64,000 nucleotides of DNA from the NCBI RefSeq assembly GCF_020982545.1, contig NZ_JAJKLK010000001.1, positions 310,001 through 374,000 on the forward strand, read 5' to 3'. The DNA is from Streptomyces sp. MNU76. GTDB taxonomy: Bacteria > Actinomycetota > Actinomycetes > Streptomycetales > Streptomycetaceae. Each line of letters opens with the position of its first letter. Within the stretch, counting starts at the first letter, position 1. Below the pieces are notes generated by a model, which was not told the origin of the DNA, ran no database searches, and worked only from the letters and a program-made list of their open reading frames with translations. Position numbers and translations under genes: made by a program. Shown piece after piece: positions 44,013-53,017 of this stretch.

Positions 44013-45443
44013 ATGCGCAAAGCACTCGGATGGGTGCTGTCGTTCGTCGTGCTCATAGGCACGTTGAGCACGGCGGGGACGGCCCACGCCGCGGGGTCGG
44101 ACGCCGGTGACATCAAGAACCGGCTGCTCGCGATACCGGGGGTGAGCCTGATCGAGGAGAAGCCGTACCCGGGTTACCGCTTCTTCGTCCTGGGCTTCAC
44201 CCAGCCGGTGGACCACAGGAACCCGAAGAAGGGGACGTTCAAGCAGCGGATCACCGTGCTGCACAAGGACACGGCCCGACCGACGGTCTTCTACACCGGC
44301 GGCTACAACGTCTCCACCAACCCCGGCCGCCGTGAGCCCACGCAGATCGTGGACGGCAACCAGATCTCCATGGAGTACCGCTTCTTCAACCCGTCCCGGC
44401 CCGACCCGGCCGACTGGTCCAAGCTCGACATCTGGCAGGCGGCCAGCGATCAGCACCGGATCTTCAAGGCGCTGAAGAAGATCTACGGCAAGAAGTGGAT
44501 CTCCACCGGTGGCTCCAAGGGCGGTATGACGGCCACCTACTACGAGCGCTTCTACCCGAAGGACATGGACGGCGTCGTCGCGTACGTCGCCCCCAACGAC
44601 GTCGTCAACAAGGAGGACTCGGCGTACGACCGGTTCTTCGCCAAGGTCGGCACCAAGGAGTGCCGCGACCGGCTGAACGCCGTGCAGCGCGAGGCCCTCG
44701 TCCGTCGTGAGCCGCTGGAGAAGAAGTACGCGGAGGTCGCCGCCGCCGAGGGCTTCACCTTCAAGACGGTCGGCAGCCTCGACAAGGCGTACGAGGCGGT
44801 CGTCCTCGACTACGTCTGGGGCTTCTGGCAGTACAGCACGCTCGCCGACTGCGACAGCGACGTCATCCCGAAGGACGCCAGGAAGGCCACGGACGACGAG
44901 ATCTGGACGTCGATCGACACGATCTCCGGCTTCTCCTTCTACACCGACCAGGGTCTGGAGCCGTACACGCCGTACTTCTACCAGGCCGGTACGCAGCTGG
45001 GCGCGCCCACGATCAAGTTCCCGCACATCGAGAAGAAGTACATCCGCTACGGCTACCAGCCGCCCCGGAACTTCGTCCCCCGGGACATCAAGATGAAGTT
45101 CCAGCCGAAGGCGATGCGGGACGTCGACACCTGGGTCCGCGACAACGCCAAGCAGATGCTCTTCGTGTACGGGCAGAACGACCCGTGGGGCGCCGAGCCG
45201 TTCCACCTGGGCAAGAAGGCCCGTGACTCGTACGTGTTCACGGCCCCCGGCGCCAACCACGGTGCCAACGTCACCGGTCTCGTCGAGGCGCAGAAGGACC
45301 TGGCCACGGCCCGGATCCTGAAGTGGGCGGGTGTCGCCCCGGCCGCCGTCCAGGCGGACCCGAGCAAGGCCAAGCCGCTGGCGAAGTTCGACTCCAAGCT
45401 CGACAAGCGTGACGTCGAGCGGGAGCCCACGCTGAGGCCGTAG
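44013..45443 (+). CDS. Secreted S28-type tripeptidyl aminopeptidase
   Basis: 476 residues with a signal peptide (GWVLSFVVLIGTLSTAGTAHA). The peptidase S28/PS-10 group is recognised by PGYRFFVLGFTQPVDHRNP, TVFYTGGYNVS, EYRFFNPSRP, the nucleophile region WISTGGSKGGMTATYYERFYP, and a late FVYGQNDPWGAEPF with Asp and GANHGAN with the catalytic His. Streptomyces relatives remove tri- or tetrapeptides with Pro preference from secreted proteins, for example activating transglutaminase. The protein acts extracellularly. An AGGGGAGA site precedes the ATG; a strong hairpin follows the stop. Confidence 0.92.
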   Translation: MRKALGWVLSFVVLIGTLSTAGTAHAAGSDAGDIKNRLLAIPGVSLIEEKPYPGYRFFVLGFTQPVDHRNPKKGTFKQRITVLHKDTARPTVFYTGGYNVSTNPGRREPTQIVDGNQISMEYRFFNPSRPDPADWSKLDIWQAASDQHRIFKALKKIYGKKWISTGGSKGGMTATYYERFYPKDMDGVVAYVAPNDVVNKEDSAYDRFFAKVGTKECRDRLNAVQREALVRREPLEKKYAEVAAAEGFTFKTVGSLDKAYEAVVLDYVWGFWQYSTLADCDSDVIPKDARKATDDEIWTSIDTISGFSFYTDQGLEPYTPYFYQAGTQLGAPTIKFPHIEKKYIRYGYQPPRNFVPRDIKMKFQPKAMRDVDTWVRDNAKQMLFVYGQNDPWGAEPFHLGKKARDSYVFTAPGANHGANVTGLVEAQKDLATARILKWAGVAPAAVQADPSKAKPLAKFDSKLDKRDVEREPTLRP

Positions 45444-45471
45444 CGCGCCAGGCGCAGAAGCGTCACAGCGA

Positions 45472-45514
45472 GTCGAGCCCCGGGGCCGCCGAACAGCGGC
45501 ACCCGGGGCTCGAC
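45472..45514. terminator. Strong bidirectional hairpin between convergent genes
   Basis: GTCGAGCCCCGGG (45472-45484) pairs perfectly with CCCGGGGCTCGAC (45502-45514), a 13-bp stem between the S28 peptidase and the convergent lipoprotein gene. Confidence 0.8.
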
Positions 45515-45535
45515 CCCTGTCTGCGACGACCCCTG

Positions 45536-46201
45536 TCACACCGGCACCGCGCACCCCACCGGTCGGCTGCCGCCCAGCCGCACGTACAGGTCGGTCGTGG
45601 CAGGACACCGTGCCTCGCTGTCGACGGCCGTCGTCACCTCGTACTCCGGAGCGTGCTTGCCCCCGCCGTCGCAGGCGGTCTCCCGGACCTCGCCCCGGCC
45701 GGCGCCGTAGACGCAGTCGCCGACGATGGTGCGGGGGCCGCCCCCGCCGCCGGGATCGCCCGGATGCGGCGGCTGGAGCTTGCGCATACAGGCGTAGCCC
45801 TGCGGGACGGAACCGTCGCCGTCCTCGTCGTAGCCGTTGCGGTCGTCGGCGGACTCGCTGATGTGGAGGACGAAGTCGGTGGTCGGCGGGCACAACGGCC
45901 CCTGCCCGACCCGGCCGTCGTGCCGGGCCACGACCCGGGCGGCGGCCCGCTCGCTCGCACAGGGCACCTCGCTGAAGCTGGTCGTCCCGAACGAACTGCA
46001 CTCGTCCACCCCGAGGAACACCGTCCCGTACCCGGCCGGCCGGGTCGGCGCGGCCGTCGCGGTCGCGGCCGCCCGCTCCCCGGACTCCTCGCCGACCCCG
46101 CCCGACCAGGCCTGACAGCCGGCGAGCGCCGCCACGGCGAGCAGGACGGCGGCCGCGAGCACCCCTGTGCACACCTGTCGAACGAGACACACACGCCACA
46201 T
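45536..46201 (-). CDS. Putative lipoprotein of unknown function
   Basis: 221 residues from ATG 46201. A lipobox ends the signal sequence (LAAAVLLAVAALAGC), so Cys at about residue 29 would be lipid-anchored on the outer membrane face. The mature part contains eight further Cys in pairs (DECSSFG, EVPCASE, GPLCPP, YACMRK, GDCVYG, ETACDG, EARCPA, VGCAVPV), consistent with a small disulfide-rich extracellular domain repeated twice. Streptomyces relatives are called hypothetical. No domain name can be given. Confidence 0.78.
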   Translation of the reverse strand: MWRVCLVRQVCTGVLAAAVLLAVAALAGCQAWSGGVGEESGERAAATATAAPTRPAGYGTVFLGVDECSSFGTTSFSEVPCASERAAARVVARHDGRVGQGPLCPPTTDFVLHISESADDRNGYDEDGDGSVPQGYACMRKLQPPHPGDPGGGGGPRTIVGDCVYGAGRGEVRETACDGGGKHAPEYEVTTAVDSEARCPATTDLYVRLGGSRPVGCAVPV

Positions 46202-46361
46202 GAGCACCCCCCGATGAACCCCCGTCCAGCGTGGCCCCGTGCCGAGGGCCACGCCAGACATACCGTGCGCTTTGCGCCACTTGGGGGTGATGCGCGAGGA
46301 GTGCGACGTAGGCCCCGTACGCCAGGAGCTTTACACCAGGGTCCGTGGCCGGATCCGTACG

Positions 46362-48167
46362 TCAGGCCGGTCCGTACGTCAGGCCGTGTCCGATCGGGTA
46401 CAGCACCTGCGCCGGCTTGTCGGCCCGCCGCACCGGTACCGGCAGCTTCCCGCGCGGCGCCACCCGCCCGGCCAGCACGCGCGCGGCCGCCCGGACCTCG
46501 ACGTCCGTCCAGGAGTACGAGGCCAGGTAGCCCTTCACCTGCCGCAGTTGGGCCACGTCGTACGGGTTGCGGAGCGCGACCGCCACCATCGGCACCCCGG
46601 TGGCCAGCAGCCGCGCGACCAGGGTCCGCTGGGTGCTGTCCGCCGTCACGTTGTACGTCCCCACGACCACGGCGTCCTTGCCCCGGGCCGCCGCCACGGC
46701 CTGGTCGACGAGGTCCGGGGCGGGGGCCGTACCGGTGGACAGGCTGGTGGCCGAGAAGCCCAGCGAGGTGAGTTCGGCGGCGAGGACGGCCGTGGGCGGC
46801 CCCGTGGTGCCCGACGGGGAGGCCGGGTCGGCGCCCACCACCAGCACATTGCGGTGCGTACGCCGGGACAGCGGCAGCAGCGAGCCCTCGTTGACCAGGA
46901 GCGTGGTGGTCCGTTCCGCGATCCGGTCGGCGGCGTCGAGATGCCGCCGGATCCCCACGACCCGGTCGACCCCGGCCTCACTCACGTACGGCCGCTCGAA
47001 CAGCCCGAGCTTCGCCTTGAGCCGCAGGATCCGCAGGATCGACTCGTCGAGCCGAGCCTCGGTCAGCTCGCCGGAGCGTACGGCGGCCAGGACCGCGTTC
47101 CACGCCACGTCGATCGAGGGCGGGTTGAGAAGCTGGTCCACGCCCGCCTTCAGCGCCAGCACCGGCACCTGGTCGTCCCCGTACTTCTCCCGTACGCCCT
47201 GCATGCCGAGCGAGTCGGTGACCACGACCCCGTCGTAGCCCAGCTGTTCGCGCAGGATGCCGGTGAGGATCGGGCGGGAGAGGGTGGCCGGGTCGCCGGA
47301 GGGGTCCAGCGCGGGGACCATGATGTGCGCGGTCATGATCGAGTCGATGCCGGCGCGGATCGCGGCCCGGAACGGCGGGGCGTCCAGGGCCGTCCACTGC
47401 TCCCGGGTGTGCTCGATGACCGGGAAGCCGTAGTGGCTGTCGACGGCCGTGTCCCCGTGGCCGGGGAAGTGCTTGGCGGTGGCCGCGACCCCCGCCCCCT
47501 GGTACCCCTGCACCTGCGCGGCGACCAGCCCCGCGACCGCGTCCGGGTCGGCGCCGAAGGAGCGGACGCCGATGACGGGGTTGGCCGGGTTGACGTTCAC
47601 GTCGGCGACCGGGGCGTAGTCCTGCCGGATGCCGAGCGCCCGCAGCTCGGCCCCGCCGACGCGTCCGGCCTCACGGGCGTCCGAGCGGGAGCCGCCCGCG
47701 CCGAGGGCCATCGCACCCGGCAGCAGGGTGGCGGGCCTGCCGACGCGGGCCACGATGCCGTGTTCCTGGTCGGTGGAGACGAGGACGGGGAGGCCCCGGG
47801 GGAGGGCGAGGGAGGACCGCTGGATGCCGTTGGAGAGGGCGGCGATCTGGTGCGGGTCGCGGGTGTTGTGCGCCCAGGAGAAGTAGATGATCCCGCCGAC
47901 CCGGTACCTCTCCAGCAACTCGGCGGCCGTGCGGACGCCCAGTTCCTGGAGGTTGGCATCGATGTCGGCCTGGTCCGGTGCGGTCGCCGAGTGCCCGTAG
48001 ACCCGCATCACGAAGAGCTGGCCGACCTTCTCCTCCAGGCTCATGCGCGCGATGAGGGCGCGGAGTCTCTTGTCGTGGCGGTGGGGGGCGGCCTGTGCGT
48101 CGGTGCCGAGGGCCAGTGCCGAGGTGACGCCTGCGGTGGCGGCGAGAACGGTACGTCTGGAGGGCAC
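46362..48167 (-). CDS. Secreted GH3 beta-N-acetylhexosaminidase (NagZ-like)
   Basis: 601 residues with a twin-arginine-like start (MPSRRTVLAATAGVTSALAL). The GH3 N-terminal barrel is intact: IYFSWAHNTRDP, VLVSTDQEHGIVARVG, the NagZ signature ATAKHFPGHGDTAVDSHYG with the catalytic His/Asp loop, and the nucleophile Asp in DGVVVTDSLGMQGV. A C-terminal alpha/beta domain (NVLVVGADPASPSG to YPIGHGLTYGP) follows. It should release N-acetylglucosamine from chitin or cell-wall fragments outside the cell. An inverted repeat in front of the gene suggests sugar-responsive control. Confidence 0.93.
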   Translation of the reverse strand: MPSRRTVLAATAGVTSALALGTDAQAAPHRHDKRLRALIARMSLEEKVGQLFVMRVYGHSATAPDQADIDANLQELGVRTAAELLERYRVGGIIYFSWAHNTRDPHQIAALSNGIQRSSLALPRGLPVLVSTDQEHGIVARVGRPATLLPGAMALGAGGSRSDAREAGRVGGAELRALGIRQDYAPVADVNVNPANPVIGVRSFGADPDAVAGLVAAQVQGYQGAGVAATAKHFPGHGDTAVDSHYGFPVIEHTREQWTALDAPPFRAAIRAGIDSIMTAHIMVPALDPSGDPATLSRPILTGILREQLGYDGVVVTDSLGMQGVREKYGDDQVPVLALKAGVDQLLNPPSIDVAWNAVLAAVRSGELTEARLDESILRILRLKAKLGLFERPYVSEAGVDRVVGIRRHLDAADRIAERTTTLLVNEGSLLPLSRRTHRNVLVVGADPASPSGTTGPPTAVLAAELTSLGFSATSLSTGTAPAPDLVDQAVAAARGKDAVVVGTYNVTADSTQRTLVARLLATGVPMVAVALRNPYDVAQLRQVKGYLASYSWTDVEVRAAARVLAGRVAPRGKLPVPVRRADKPAQVLYPIGHGLTYGPA

Positions 48168-48202
48168 GTGCGTCGCTCCTTCCGGAGATCCGGAGGATTG
48201 AA

Positions 48203-48244
48203 GGAAACTTCCAAGGTGTCACGATTATCCGGGAAGTTTCTTCC
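48203..48244. promoter_or_regulatory. Inverted repeats in the GH3 promoter
   Basis: GAAACTTCC at 48204-48212 is the exact complement of GGAAGTTTC at 48232-48240, with 19 bases between. Each half is itself part of a shorter GGAA/TTCC palindrome. The spacing (28 bases centre to centre) suits a regulator binding two sites. It is 36 bases or more upstream of the gene start. Confidence 0.5.
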
Positions 48245-48540
48245 GGTCAAGGGAACGCGACGCGGGCGGGTGGCGGGACTGAGGGGCCGTCACCGGCGCT
48301 GTGGAGGGGGGCGCGCCGGTGACGGCGTGCGGCCGGCCGCAGGCGGCGGAGAGGGTTGGTCAGCGTTCGCAGCCAGCAGCGAGGCCGACACCGCACTGCG
48401 GAGACTCATCCGGCGGCATGGGGGTTGGACGGGGCGGGTGGGTTCGGGTTCCCGGGAGGGGGCGTTTTCGGAAGGTGGTGCGGGTGGGGCGGGTGTTGCG
48501 CCGGGGAGCTGGGGCGTGTGCGTCGGCGGGTGCGGCTCCG

Positions 48541-48590
48541 GTAGGGCTTTGCGCGCAGTTCCCCGCGCCCCTGCAGAGCAGGGGCTGTGC
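48541..48590. repeat. Dispersed Streptomyces repeat copy with hairpin
   Basis: A diverged copy (GCGCGCAGTTCCCCGCGCCCC) is followed at once by CCCCTGC-AGA-GCAGGGG (48568-48584), a perfect 7-bp stem. The rest of 48168-48697 holds the GH3 promoter but no gene. Confidence 0.6.
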
Positions 48591-48697
48591 CCCGTGCCCC
48601 GCCGGCACCGGTCTGCCTGGCGCTGACGCCACCAAGCATCTTGACTCCACCCAACTCGGGGCAGTCCGCAGTCTCCACGAAACCCAGGGCTTGACAG

Positions 48698-49241
48698 TCA
48701 GCTGTACCGGATCAGCACTGTTCGTTCCGTGACACGCACCGTGTCACGGTGGCCAACCTGCCGCGCGGCGCTGTCCAGGTGCTCGACAGCGCGGGCACCG
48801 GCACTGACGCGAGTTTCGGCCGTGCCTGCGTGGGTCCATCGGATGCGAGCCGTGCGGAGCACGCCCCGTTCATCGGGGATGAGGAATTCGCACTGCCAGA
48901 CGTTCTCGGGCAGTGCGATCTGGGGGCCGCGGCCGCAGGAGCGGAGTTCCGCGCCGACCAGCCACTGCTGGAGGCGGGCGACGAACAGGCCGGCCTCGGT
49001 GGGGTGGTTGGCCCTCCGCCTGAAGCACAAGGGGAAGTCTGCCGTTGCCCCATGCGTAGAAGTACATGCGCTCCAGGTTCCGGGCCCGGGCGTACAGACC
49101 GGTCAGATAGAAGCGGACCGCGTGGTTGGCTGCTGTCTCTTCCTCCAGCGGATCGTTCAACGTCACGGTCTGCGTGGTGCCCGTGCTCCACAGCGGCAGG
49201 TGGTACCCCGCCCGCTGGAACGTCCGATCGACATCACGCAC
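48698..49241 (-). pseudogene. Fragment of a glycoside-hydrolase-like protein C-terminus
   Basis: On the minus strand two frames together read NLERMYFYAWGNGRLPLVLQ, then TEAGLFVARLQQWLVGAELR and ALPENVWQCEFL. This recalls the end of the catalytic domain of secreted glycosidases (YxWxNxxxL...GxxxxxxxxWLxGA). One extra C near 49013 separates the frames. The N-terminal catalytic part is missing, and the fragment abuts the universal stress gene, which suggests a recombination scar. Family assignment is tentative. Confidence 0.45.
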
Positions 49242-49675
49242 TCGGGGCGGCCGCGCATCACCATCAGCGGGCAGTGGCCATGGGCGGCCAGATGCACCGC
49301 GGTGGAGCCCAGCAGCAACCCGGTAAAGCTGGAGAGACCCCGGCTGCCGACCACCGCCAGCGCCGCCGAGCGTGACTCGACCTCCAGCACCTCCAGCGCC
49401 TCACCCGCCACCACGGACCGGGCGATGTCGATGCCTGGCGCATGGGCATGTGCCCGTTCCTCGGCACGGGCCAGCGCCCCGTGCACCATCGGCTCCAGGC
49501 CGTGGTCGGCCGGGTTCCACGGTGCCGTACCGGACGGCAGGTGTGCGGGAGGGTGGCCGAAGGCGTGCACGAGCCGCAACACAACCCCGCGCAGGCGTGC
49601 CTCACTGGCCGCGAGATCGACCGCGTCAAGGCTGGAGGCAGAACCGTCCACCCCAACGACCACCGGATCACTCAT
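49163..49675 (-). CDS. Universal stress protein, single domain with altered C-terminus
   Basis: 170 residues from ATG 49675. The USP domain is complete to about residue 143: VVVGVDGSASSLDAVDLAA, the long helix-loop region, ALAVVGSRGLSSFTGLLLGSTAVHLAAHGHCPLMVM with the ATP-binding G-2x-G-9x-G-S/T pattern. Streptomyces relatives usually have a second USP domain. Here the second is absent and the last 25 residues are read from unrelated sequence joined to a glycosidase fragment. It may still work as a one-domain, ATP-binding stress protein. It is divergent from the KhtT/KhtU genes. Confidence 0.82.
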   Translation of the reverse strand: MSDPVVVGVDGSASSLDAVDLAASEARLRGVVLRLVHAFGHPPAHLPSGTAPWNPADHGLEPMVHGALARAEERAHAHAPGIDIARSVVAGEALEVLEVESRSAALAVVGSRGLSSFTGLLLGSTAVHLAAHGHCPLMVMRGRPECVMSIGRSSGRGTTCRCGARAPRRP

Positions 49676-49754
49676 CGCGCACTCCCGTCCCGGAACGCCA
49701 CCGGCGAGCCGCCGCTTCAGCTCCCAGCCTCGGCGACGCCACACACCGCGGCCA

Positions 49755-49791
49755 AGGGGCCATCAGGCCGCCGGAGGGGCCGCCTGGCCCT
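49755..49791. promoter_or_regulatory. Paired GGGGCC..GGCC sites between stress gene and antiporter genes
   Basis: AGGGGCCATCAGGCC (49755-49769) and AGGGGCCGCCTGGCCCT (49775-49791) are spaced by exactly 20 bases, two helical turns. Similar GGGCC/GGCCC arms occur before the second stress gene. They may bind a DevR/OsdR-type regulator; this is inference. Confidence 0.42.
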
Positions 49792-49963
49792 GCCGACGGC
49801 TCTCACGGGCCAGGACACTGGCATCAAATCTGTACGGATCCGGCCGGGCTTTGGCGTCCGGTGCTCGAGTACCCGTCGGCGCCTGCCGAGTATCTGTGTA
49901 GAGCGGGTCCGCCGGTACGCGGGTCGCACAGGTTCCGGATTCATGACTGACGGGGTGAGGTGC

Positions 49964-50443
49964 GTGGACGTCAACGAGGTACTGCTGCCCGGGGTGGGGC
50001 TGCGGTATGAGTTCGTCAACCGCGACGGCGACCGGATCGGGGTCGTCGCCCGGCGGTCGGGCGACTTCGAAGTGGTCGTCTACGAGGGTGAGGATCCCGA
50101 CGAAGCACGGGCCGTGCTCCGGCTGACCGGAGAGGAGGCCGACACCGTCGCCGAGATCCTCGGCGCCCCGCGCATCGCCGAACGGTTCGCCGATCTCACC
50201 AGGGAAGTACCCGGCCTCAGCGCCGGGCAGGTCGAGGTGGCGGCGGGTACACCGTACGTCGGCCGGCCGTTGGGGGAGACCCGGGCGCGGACCCGGACCG
50301 GCGCGTCGATCGTGGCGGTCGTCCGGGGCGAGGAGGTGACCCCCTCCCCAGGGCCGGGGCAGGTCCTGCACGCCGGGGACGTGCTGGTGGTGATCGGAAC
50401 CCACGACGGCATTGCCGCAGTGGAACAGATCGTCCGGGGCTGA
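49964..50443 (+). CDS. KhtT/TrkA-C-type regulatory subunit of K+/H+ antiporter
   Basis: The GTG at 49964 (reads VDVNEVLLPGVG) is chosen because GGTGAGG lies just upstream and relatives begin MDVxEVLLPGVGLRYEF; ATG 49943 is an alternative. 159 residues. The C-terminal half is a TrkA-C domain (VEVAAGTPYVGRPLGETRAR, TGASIVAVVRGEEVTPSPGP, LHAGDVLVVIGTHDGIAAVE), which in KhtT binds nucleotides and gates the KhtU transporter. Four bases separate it from the antiporter gene, so the two make one unit. Cytoplasmic. Confidence 0.9.
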   Translation: MDVNEVLLPGVGLRYEFVNRDGDRIGVVARRSGDFEVVVYEGEDPDEARAVLRLTGEEADTVAEILGAPRIAERFADLTREVPGLSAGQVEVAAGTPYVGRPLGETRARTRTGASIVAVVRGEEVTPSPGPGQVLHAGDVLVVIGTHDGIAAVEQIVRG

Positions 50444-50447
50444 ACCG

Positions 50448-51623
50448 GTGCAGATCTCCATCCCCCTGCTGCTGGAGCTGGGGATTATCCTGGCCGCGCT
50501 GAGCCTGCTCGGGGCACTGGCGCGGCGTTTCGCCCTGTCCCCCATTCCGCTGTACCTTCTGGCCGGACTGGCCCTGGGCGAGGGAGGCATCGCCCCCGTT
50601 CCGGCGGCCGGCGCGTTCGTGGAGACCGGCGCGGGTATCGGGGTGGTGTTGTTGCTGCTGGTGCTCGGGCTTGAGTTCACAGTTCCCGAGTTCACGGTCA
50701 GTCTGCGCCGCCACCTGCCCTCCGCGGTGGTCGACCTGGTGCTGAACGCGGCTCCCGGCGCGGTGGCGGGATGGCTGCTCGGGCTCGACGCCGCCGGGAT
50801 CCTCGCGCTCGCCGACGTGACCTACATTTCCTCCTCGGGAATCATCGCCCGGCTCCTGACCGACCTGCGGCGGATGGGCAACCGGGAGACCCCTGCGGTG
50901 CTGTCCGTGCTGGTGCTGGAGGACTTCGCGATGGCCGCCTACCTTCCGCTGCTCGCCGTCGTCGCCGCCGGCGGCACCTGGCGGCAGGCATTGCTGGGCG
51001 TGCTGCTGGCCCTCGGGGCGGTGCTGGCCGCGTTCACCGTGTCGTACTGGTGGGGGCATCGTCTGGGACGACTGCTGGCGCATCCGGAGGCTGAGCAGCT
51101 GCTCTTGCGGGTCCTCGGCGTGACACTGATCGTCGCGGCTCTCGCCGAAGCCGTCCACGTCTCCGCCGCGGTCGGGGCCTTCCTCGTCGGGCTGTCACTG
51201 ACGGGGGAGACGGCACAGCGGGCGCGGGAGGTGCTGAGCCCGCTGCGGGATCTGTTCGCCGCGGTGTTCTTCCTCGCCATCGGTCTGTCCGTGAGCCCGG
51301 GCACGTTGCTTCCGGTGCTGCCCGCCGCCCTGCTGCTGGCCCTGGTCACCGCCGTGACGAAAGTGGCCTCCGGCTGGTATGCCGCGCGGCGAGACGGTGC
51401 GGGGCGCCGGGGTCGGCTGCGGGCAGGGACCGCGCTCATCGCCCGGGGCGAGTTCTCCATCGTCATCGTCGGCCTGGTGGGAGTACGTCATGACCGGCTC
51501 GGCGCCCTCGTGGCCGCCTATGTCCTCCTGCTCGCCGTGGCCGGACCCGTGATCACCCGCTTCTCCAGTGCACGCCTGCCGTCCGTAACCCGCAGGCCGC
51601 GCCACGAGGCGACGCCGCAGTGA
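50448..51623 (+). CDS. Cation:proton antiporter (CPA2, KhtU-like)
   Basis: GTG 50448 gives 391 residues, about 12-13 hydrophobic helices. CPA2 features are present: IPLYLLAGLALGEGG, GVVLLLLVLGLEFT, the paired polar stretch LADVTYISSSGIIARLL with Asp, VLVLEDFAMAAYLPLL, and a late RAGTALIARGEFSIVIVGL. It should exchange K+ or Na+ for H+ across the membrane. It is paired with the KhtT-like subunit and lies between universal stress protein genes, so a role in cation balance under stress is likely. No RCK domain of its own. Confidence 0.92.
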   Translation: MQISIPLLLELGIILAALSLLGALARRFALSPIPLYLLAGLALGEGGIAPVPAAGAFVETGAGIGVVLLLLVLGLEFTVPEFTVSLRRHLPSAVVDLVLNAAPGAVAGWLLGLDAAGILALADVTYISSSGIIARLLTDLRRMGNRETPAVLSVLVLEDFAMAAYLPLLAVVAAGGTWRQALLGVLLALGAVLAAFTVSYWWGHRLGRLLAHPEAEQLLLRVLGVTLIVAALAEAVHVSAAVGAFLVGLSLTGETAQRAREVLSPLRDLFAAVFFLAIGLSVSPGTLLPVLPAALLLALVTAVTKVASGWYAARRDGAGRRGRLRAGTALIARGEFSIVIVGLVGVRHDRLGALVAAYVLLLAVAGPVITRFSSARLPSVTRRPRHEATPQ

Positions 51624-51625
51624 GC

Positions 51626-51662
51626 GCTCCCTGCCCGGCACAGCAGTGGCCGGGCAGGGAGC
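51626..51662. terminator. Strong hairpin after antiporter gene
   Basis: GCTCCCTGCCCGG (51626-51638) pairs perfectly with CCGGGCAGGGAGC (51650-51662) around an 11-base loop. It lies between convergent transcription units. Confidence 0.8.
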
Positions 51663-51762
51663 CTGCTACATCGTTCGGTGGCGCAATCGTCTGGTGGCGT
51701 AGGGGTTTGTCGGCAGCGACGGCGAGCAGGGGCGATCCCGGCGACCGGGCACCCCAGCGAAA

Positions 51763-52649
51763 TCAGTGCCGCCCACCAGAGCCCCGCACGACGGCGACGG
51801 GGCAGTGCGCATGATGCAGGACGGCCTGGCTGACCGACCCCAGCAGCAGCCCCGCGAACCCCCACGCCCCCGGGCGCCCACCACCAGCAGCTGTGCCGAA
51901 TGACTCGCCTCGATCAGCGCCTCGCGCGTCCGGCCGTGCACCACCTTGTGCTCCACGGCCACCTCCGGGTACCGCTCCCGGTGCCCGGCGAGTGCCTCGG
52001 ACACCAACCGCTCCTCTTCCCCGGCCAGTGCGCCCGGCGGGTTCGCATACGGCACCGCCGCATCCTGCGGTGCGGGCAAAGGCGCATTCCACGTAGTCCA
52101 GGCATGCAGCGCCCTCACCGGCGCCTTCCGCAGAGCAGCCTCGGCGAATGCGAAGTCAACCGCCTGCTCCCCCATGACGGAACCATCGACGCCCACAACC
52201 ACCGGCCCCGCCTCGTCACCCGCCTCTCGCACAACCAGCACGGGACACTTGCCGTGCGCGGACAGATGTACCGCTGTCGATCCCACCAGCAGCCCGACGA
52301 ACCCGCCCATGCCCCGCGACCCGACGACCACGAGCTGCGCGGCACGCGACTGCGCCTCCAGCACCGTCAGCGGCTCCCCTGTCACCACCGCGTGCGAGAC
52401 ATCCACCTCCGGTGCCACCGACCTGGCACGCGCCACCGCCTCACCCACCAGGTGCTCGACCACGTTCCGGATCCCGCCCTCGGGTGGGCCCAGCGGCGAC
52501 GGCCCGAGCGGCACGTGCATCGCAGGCCACAAGAACGCGTGCACCACCCGCAGCCTGGCCCTACGCCACCGAGCCTCTCGCGCCGCCGTCTCCACCGCGG
52601 CGAGACTCGACGCCGAGCCATCCACGCCCACGACCACCAAACCGCTCAT
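51763..52649 (-). CDS. Two-domain universal stress protein (frameshift near 3' end in this sequence)
   Basis: ATG 52649 starts MSGLVVVGVDGSASSLAAVE. The first USP domain ends with VVVGSRGMGGFVGLLVGSTAVHLSAHGKCPVLVV; the second begins GPVVVGVDGSVMGEQAVDFAF and reaches LLVVGARGRGG. There the frame breaks. The expected end (FAGLLLGSVSQAVLHHAHCP) is in another frame with a stop at 51763. One extra G in the GGGGG run near 51873 would restore a protein of about 295 residues; as given, the frame runs on to 51666. Both domains carry ATP-binding motifs. It belongs to the same stress/antiporter group as the gene at 49163. Confidence 0.87.
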
Positions 52650-53017
52650 TACGGCTCTCACATCCTCGGCATGTGTCGACGCCTCTCCCTCAGCGTCACC
52701 CCGGCAGCACTCCCGTGCCAGGAGCCGATGGGCCACCACATCCGGCCATACGGCCCATGGGGCGGACAACTCAGCTCACCCGCCGGGTGGGGGGCCACGC
52801 CCTTGCGGGCGAGCCCTCCGGCATCCGGCACTTGTCGGTCTTGCTTCGCGGGCGAAGTACTGGCCCGACAGCGGAAGCGGGATGTCCGCGCGGTAAGCAG
52901 TCAGCGCTGGCGCCGTCGGGGTGCGTACCCCACTTCGCTCCCTCAGCCGCAACTCGACGTAGGCAGCACAGCGTATGTCTGCCAAACATCGCGACCAGAG
53001 CCGCGTCGGGCACGGGG
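52650..53017. other. Non-coding stretch upstream of the two-domain stress gene
   Basis: No gene is supported. The part next to 52649 must carry the stress-gene promoter and includes the inverted repeat at 52728-52758; the rest (about 52800-53017) shows no clear structure. Confidence 0.55.
52728..52758. promoter_or_regulatory. Inverted repeat upstream of two-domain stress gene
   Basis: ATGGGCC at 52728-52734 is complementary to GGCCCAT at 52752-52758, with GGCC in between. The arms resemble the GGCC-type sites in front of the other stress gene and antiporter genes. Confidence 0.4.
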
